This document shows, piece by piece, positions 51,634 through 54,757 of a DNA stretch of 54,757 nucleotides. Each line of letters begins with the position of its first letter. The first letter of the stretch is position 1. The DNA lies in NCBI RefSeq assembly GCF_004919685.1, contig NZ_SMYZ01000043.1, forward strand, positions 1 through 54,757, in the 5' to 3' direction. This stretch comes from Mesorhizobium norvegicum (GTDB lineage: Bacteria; Pseudomonadota; Alphaproteobacteria; Rhizobiales; Rhizobiaceae). A program made the translations under genes and the position numbers. The notes beneath the pieces are model-generated. The model saw nothing but the letters and a program-made list of their open reading frames with translations, was not told the DNA's origin and did not search any database.

Positions 51634-52281
51634 CTAACCTGCAGCGACGTTCGCCACCCTTCGAAGGACGTCGAGGTAGCTCAAAAGAAAGTATGACGGC
51701 GGCGCAACTGGGTCGGCAGCCAATAGAAATTCGCCGGGATTTAGGGGGCGTAGCGGTGCTGCGCGAAGCTCAGCGCGTACAACATTGTTGTATTTCACAG
51801 TCGCCTCTGTCGAACGATGTGCTATCGCGTTCCGAATGGTCTTCATGCTTTGCAGTCGAGCGGAATGCGTGGTGATTGAGAGCTTTATGGGATCGCCGTC
51901 TTTAAGATAAATCTCGCACCGACGAACGATGTTGTCCGGGCTGTTCCAATCTAGGAACGGCATGCTCGATTTCAGCATGTCACGCGCGTGATTGGCATCG
52001 CGCGGCGCTATGTAACTGGGAACACTCGCTCCACCAATCGTCGGTTTACTCCTAGTATAGAGGATGAAAACCTCTTCAAGAAAGAGCTCGTAGTGAGAAA
52101 ACGCCTTCGTGAAGATGCTCTCCGTCATGAGCACCATTTGACCTTTTGAAAGGCTCGCTTTTCCAGGACGTCCTGGTCCCGCGCGGAATCGACTTTGATT
52201 CTGGGCGTCCAACCGGAGCAAACTGTCCAACTCGTGGATGAAGTCCGAATGAACTGCACTTACTTTGCGCCGCTCAGCCAT
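51634..52281 (-). CDS. HEPN-fold protein, likely effector of a two-gene unit with DUF262
   Basis: A 215-aa, largely helical protein. It fits the MAE_28990/MAE_18760-like HEPN group: an N-terminal helix (HSDFIHELDSLLRLD), a long central helix (SIFTKAFSHYELFLEEVFILY), and the RX4H motif R150-NAIA-H155 in KTIRNAIAHRS. That motif forms the RNase site in many HEPN toxins and defence proteins. It starts 2 bases after the DUF262 gene, so the two are coupled. Base composition is visibly more AT-rich than the genes upstream. Members without proven activity exist, so the RNase role is inferred. Confidence 0.75.
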   Translation of the reverse strand: MAERRKVSAVHSDFIHELDSLLRLDAQNQSRFRAGPGRPGKASLSKGQMVLMTESIFTKAFSHYELFLEEVFILYTRSKPTIGGASVPSYIAPRDANHARDMLKSSMPFLDWNSPDNIVRRCEIYLKDGDPIKLSITTHSARLQSMKTIRNAIAHRSTEATVKYNNVVRAELRAAPLRPLNPGEFLLAADPVAPPSYFLLSYLDVLRRVANVAAG

Positions 52282-52283
52282 CG

Positions 52284-53342
52284 TTAGTTAGCTTGCAATG
52301 CCTTGCAGACGAAGTTTGTCCGGCTGATTCTTGACCCACTGTCTGTGGTTGCGCGTCGTGACCGCTCGATAAATTCGGCAAAGTCCTTCGGAATATCATC
52401 ATCTTTGTATTCGGCGGAGGTGAAGCGGTCATACCGCGCGCTTATATCATCAAGAACAACGCGTATTCGGCCGACGTTTGCCTCTGAAATAATGGGGCGC
52501 GGCGCGTTAAGACCTCGCAGACCGAAGAGACCATGTGCTACTGTAGTGAAAAGGGTATAAAAGAGGTGGATTCTCGCCCAGTTGGTAGGTGCAAGTTCTT
52601 CAGGCTTATAGATCGCGTTCACAAATGCCATAACGCGATCAAAATGATCTTCGACAATGTCGACGTTCTCAAACTCCTCTTCGTTCTTTCGGTAGTGGGC
52701 TTCAATGTTTTTGTTTGTTTGCACGCCTTCCGTCAGCGCTACGAGGAGGTCTGACGTTAGCTCTGCTTCGACCATTCGCGTGACCTGAGCCTTCGAAATA
52801 ACCTTCGCAGCTATGAGGTAGTCCACGTATCGATACCCTAGTCGATATGCCAACTGCTTGAAGAAGCCAACATATTTCGCATTAAGAAGTTCCTGCGGAT
52901 TGAGCTTTACAGTGTAGGTATTCAAACGCGCGAAGATGTCGAGGATTTCACGGTAAGGAAGGTCGTAGAGAAGGTCGACGCCGATCTCGTATTTCATGAA
53001 CGCCGATTGAACATCGATGGGAAGCGCATTGAAGCGGGCGCCGGCATAGTCTTTGCTGTGCGCCCTGGAAAGTGAGAAGCGCCCGTCAACGTATTCGAGA
53101 ATGGCCCGTAGCCGCTGTTGACCGTCCACCACTACGCGAACGTTGCGACGGTCCTTAATATCTTGGGTCAACAACATCTTTGGCATCGGCTTGCCGCGAA
53201 TGATTGTGTCGATCAGGTAGGATTTTGCCTGCAGGCTCCATACCGAACGCCGCTGGAAGTCGGGAGAGAGTTGGATTTGGTCACGACTATTCCATTCGAC
53301 AAAATCCGACACATTGTACGTACGTGTATCGAAGTCTTTCAT
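52284..53342 (-). CDS. DUF262 (ParB/GmrS-like) protein
   Basis: A 352-aa protein of the DUF262 family. The N-terminal ParB-like domain shows SPDFQRRSVWS (26-36), IIRGKPMPKMLL and VVDGQQRLRAI (71-81), where DGQQR is the family's nucleotide-handling motif. FARLNTYTVKLNPQELLNA (137-155) follows. The C-terminal half is helical. The HNH-type DUF1524 domain of GmrSD-like type IV restriction enzymes is absent. The ATG at 53342 is preceded by GAAGGGGGG; it heads a two-gene unit with the HEPN gene. Codon use is less GC-biased than in neighbours, which suggests acquisition. Confidence 0.88.
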   Translation of the reverse strand: MKDFDTRTYNVSDFVEWNSRDQIQLSPDFQRRSVWSLQAKSYLIDTIIRGKPMPKMLLTQDIKDRRNVRVVVDGQQRLRAILEYVDGRFSLSRAHSKDYAGARFNALPIDVQSAFMKYEIGVDLLYDLPYREILDIFARLNTYTVKLNPQELLNAKYVGFFKQLAYRLGYRYVDYLIAAKVISKAQVTRMVEAELTSDLLVALTEGVQTNKNIEAHYRKNEEEFENVDIVEDHFDRVMAFVNAIYKPEELAPTNWARIHLFYTLFTTVAHGLFGLRGLNAPRPIISEANVGRIRVVLDDISARYDRFTSAEYKDDDIPKDFAEFIERSRRATTDSGSRISRTNFVCKALQAN

Positions 53343-53645
53343 GTTCCCCCCTTCGCCAAATCCCATCACAACGAAATAGCAATTCCTCAGGTTTGGCTAG
53401 TATTTTAGATGGCAATCGCATGCTGTCATTCATATCCATCTCTTGGCGTGAAGGAGGGGACTAAAAGCCCTATAACTGCCAACTTTGGATATTGTGGCTC
53501 TGTGCAGAGACCCGGTAAGGTTGCGAGTTCAGGACTCGGTTCACCGTGATGGGGACCTGATTGTATATGCGTGGCGAATGCCGCTTCAATGATCGCCATC
53601 TCCAATTCATCCACGCCGGGAGCATCGGAATGGACCGAAGCTGGC
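53343..53645. other. Gap between DUF262 and tRNA-Thr
   Basis: About 300 bases with no convincing gene; a 62-codon minus-strand frame (53426-53614) has no ribosome-binding site or recognisable domain. It should contain the promoter of the DUF262-HEPN unit. I saw no duplicate of the tRNA 3' end here or near 51600, so no attachment-site pair is shown. Confidence 0.4.
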
Positions 53646-53721
53646 TGGTGCCCCCGGACGGAATCGAACCGCCGACCTTCGGTTTACAAAACCGCTGCTC
53701 TACCAGCTGAGCTACAAGGGC
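53646..53721 (-). tRNA. tRNA-Thr (anticodon TGT)
   Basis: A 76-nt cloverleaf with an encoded CCA end. The acceptor stem pairs GCCCTTG with CGGGGGC (with two G-T pairs). The D arm contains AGCTCAGCTGGTAGAGC, the anticodon loop is TTTGTAA with TGT at 34-36, and the T arm is GGCGG-TTCGATT-CCGTC. It reads ACA threonine codons. The 3' end faces the DUF262-HEPN unit, the side on which integrating elements normally insert. Confidence 0.96.
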
Positions 53722-53876
53722 ACGGAGCTCCGGTTAGCATATTTGTTGCGCCAGTAAAGACAAAACTCCGTTTTTCCCGGCATGTCGTATGGGCTGCCGG
53801 GCAGGGGCATCCTGAAAAGCGCCAGATTGCTTCCTACATAGAAGGAAGGTGCAATCGCTTCGAGCAGGGGTGTCGC

Positions 53877-54044
53877 ATGATCAGATTTGTCATCATTCTC
53901 CCGATCATCTTCGTGACCTGGATGCTGCTGGTGAAGATCATCAGCGATGTGAAGAAGGCCAATGTCGACTGGACCGGCGTCACCACCATCATCGGCTTCA
54001 TCGCGCTCGCCTTCTGGCTTCGCCATGTCACGGGAATGGGGTGA
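53877..54044 (+). CDS. Small two-helix membrane protein
   Basis: A 55-aa protein with two membrane helices, about 3-22 (RFVIILPIIFVTWMLLVKII) and 36-50 (TTIIGFIALAFWLRH), joined by a short polar loop (SDVKKANVDWTG). An AGGGG site precedes the ATG at 53877. It looks like one of the small membrane proteins conserved among rhizobia; function unknown. A longer open frame that begins at 53571 runs through the tRNA and is not real. Confidence 0.65.
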   Translation: MIRFVIILPIIFVTWMLLVKIISDVKKANVDWTGVTTIIGFIALAFWLRHVTGMG

Positions 54045-54050
54045 GAGAGA

Positions 54051-54104
54051 GCGAATAGCGAGTAGGGAATAGGGAATAGGGAATAGGGAATAGGGAATAG
54101 GGAA
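54051..54104. repeat. Heptamer microsatellite TAGGGAA x6 with GCGAATAGCGAGTAG edge
   Basis: Six perfect copies of TAGGGAA (54063-54104) follow GCGAATAGCGAGTAG (54051-54065). That edge is nearly the reverse complement of the second array at 54141-54190, so the pair can form a hairpin about 140 bases long. Confidence 0.9.
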
Positions 54105-54140
54105 TAGGTTGCGAGGGATTCCTTGGTGTCCCTGCCTTCG

Positions 54141-54190
54141 CTACTCGCTACTCGCTACTCGCTACTCGCAACTCGCTATTCGCTATTCGC
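54141..54190. repeat. Heptamer microsatellite CTACTCG array
   Basis: Four perfect CTACTCG units (54141-54168) are followed by variants CAACTCG, CTATTCG and CTATTCG. It forms the second arm opposite the TAGGGAA array. No gene is seen between the arrays. Confidence 0.9.
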
Positions 54191-54302
54191 TTGCGCCAAC
54201 GGCCGCTCCAAAAATCTCCTCGCCCTTTCGAACCTTTTCCCGCGCCGCGCCGACTGATGGTCAGAGGCGAATGGGTCGCCTCGATCAAGGATCCAGGAGA
54301 TC

Positions 54303-54503
54303 ATGTTCAAGCGCACTCTTACCTCAGGCCTCGTCGCCATTTTCGTCGCCACCGGCGCGCTCGCCGGCACTGTGGGCACGTCGTCGGCCCACGGCATGCA
54401 CGGCCATCATCATCACCACCATCACAACAAGCACTTCAAGAAGTTCTGGTGGAAGCACAACCATCATCACCACAGGTATGGCAGGGTGATCATTTTCCTT
54501 TGA
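54303..54503 (+). CDS. Small exported histidine-rich peptide
   Basis: A 66-aa product with a signal peptide (about 1-29, LTSGLVAIFVATGALAGTV then SSAHG). The mature part, about 37 residues, has around 15 histidines, including seven in a row in GHHHHHHHNKH and a second cluster KHNHHHHRYG. This composition suggests binding of nickel, zinc or copper in the periplasm, though it is also a known low-complexity pattern. A CAGGAG site lies 4-9 bases upstream of the ATG, and a terminator follows, which supports a real gene. Confidence 0.75.
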   Translation: MFKRTLTSGLVAIFVATGALAGTVGTSSAHGMHGHHHHHHHNKHFKKFWWKHNHHHHRYGRVIIFL

Positions 54504-54525
54504 TCGAGGGACCCATTCTTCCTAG

Positions 54526-54550
54526 AGGGCGGCTTCGGCCGCCCTTTTTC
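54526..54550 (+). terminator. Terminator of the His-rich peptide gene
   Basis: Stem AGGGCGGC/GCCGCCCT with a TTCG tetraloop and a TTTTCGTT tail, 23 bases after the stop codon. Confidence 0.9.
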
Positions 54551-54597
54551 GTTCTGCACCTCGCGATGTAGGGCGGGCAAAGCTAGCGATCTCCCCC

Positions 54598-54757
54598 CTT
54601 GCGGGGGAGATGTCCGGCAGGACAGAGGGGGGTGTGAAGGATCACCAGCTTCTCCATGAACCTTCCCTATTTTGTCCGTGCGGTTGCCACGCCTTGATTG
54701 GTTGGTAAGCCGGCGGGCAGCACCCCCCTCTGCCCTACCGGGCATCTCCCCCGCAAG
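54598..54757. repeat. Inverted-repeat intergenic element reaching the window end
   Basis: The 37-base arms at 54598-54634 and 54721-54757 are reverse complements at 34 of 37 positions (CTTGCGGGGGAGATG at one end). They enclose 86 bases without a gene. Upstream, TCTCCCCCC-TTG-CGGGGGAGA forms a separate hairpin. The form is of a repeated genomic element; the right arm ends exactly at the window edge, so it may continue. Confidence 0.8.

Noticed and set aside
53426..53614. 62-codon minus-strand frame between DUF262 and tRNA-Thr
   Set aside because: No ribosome-binding site, no domain, and a composition that does not look coding; considered as a recombinase remnant but no motif supports this.
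51600..53721. Integrated genomic island with attachment-site repeats at tRNA-Thr
   Set aside because: No integrase is present and I found no copy of the tRNA 3' end near the far border, so integration at the tRNA is not shown; only the location is suggestive.
53571..54044. 157-codon plus-strand frame
   Set aside because: It runs through the tRNA-Thr gene; only the last 55 codons from 53877 have a ribosome-binding site and membrane-protein features.
54051..54190. CRISPR array
   Set aside because: The repeats are contiguous 7-mers without spacers, and no cas genes are present.

Overview
The window looks like a chromosomal segment of a GC-rich alphaproteobacterium of the order Hyphomicrobiales, most likely Mesorhizobium or a close relative. 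This rests on protein families and gene order, not on a database match. Indicators are the aroQ-accB-accC-aat cluster facing DUF2155 and NDUFA12-like genes, an RNase E whose S1 domain carries a long acidic insertion, a BTLCP transglutaminase-like protease, an Omp25/31-type barrel protein, and families of intergenic palindromes. There are no rRNA genes, CRISPR arrays or transposase genes. One tRNA gene (Thr, anticodon TGT) is present.

Layout. 1-9.7 kb: small signalling and housekeeping genes (BTLCP protease, tandem PilZ, PAS_5, rhomboid, CBS pair, YjhX-like), gatB with a GNAT gene, AIM24, VanZ, and panB-panC. 9.8-19 kb: NDUFA12-like, DUF2155, NTF2-like, then aat-accC-accB-aroQ on the minus strand, a DsbA-like oxidoreductase, an M48 protease with TPR-like tail, and an aminotransferase-glutaminase pair. 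19-28 kb: a core cell-envelope and RNA block: rne, a divergent AmiC-type amidase, PBP1A, and prfB, which is interrupted by a classical +1 programmed frameshift site. 28-36 kb: small accessory and envelope genes: two GFA proteins around a Cys-rich exported protein, an OmpA lipoprotein, an unknown exported protein, an ankyrin-cytochrome c fusion, a DEAD-box helicase, an outer-membrane barrel gene bracketed by nadK and a decayed copy of the nadK 3' end, and nadK itself. 36-40 kb: a very large exported protein joining a caspase-like domain without its Cys to a CHAT protease domain with an intact His/Cys pair.

40-51.6 kb: two polyamine-type (PotABCD-like) ABC transport operons facing each other. 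The plus-strand operon is ATPase-permease-permease-binding protein followed by an amidase and a TetR regulator. The minus-strand operon is binding protein-permease-permease-ATPase-metallo-beta-lactamase-fold hydrolase. A second TetR gene is divergent from it, with two palindromic sites in the shared promoter region. Each operon therefore pairs import of a cationic or amide solute with a hydrolase and its own regulator.

51.6-54.8 kb: an accessory end. A compact two-gene unit (DUF262 ParB-like protein followed 2 bases later by a HEPN-fold protein with an RX4H motif) is visibly more AT-rich than its neighbours and lies beside tRNA-Thr. It is the best candidate here for a little-described defence or toxin-antitoxin-like system. 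Beyond the tRNA are a 55-aa membrane protein, heptamer microsatellites in inverted arms, a His-rich exported peptide, and an inverted-repeat element cut by the window end.

Starts were adjusted from the longest open frames wherever a better ribosome-binding site or family N terminus was visible. All functional calls are homology-style recognition by eye.
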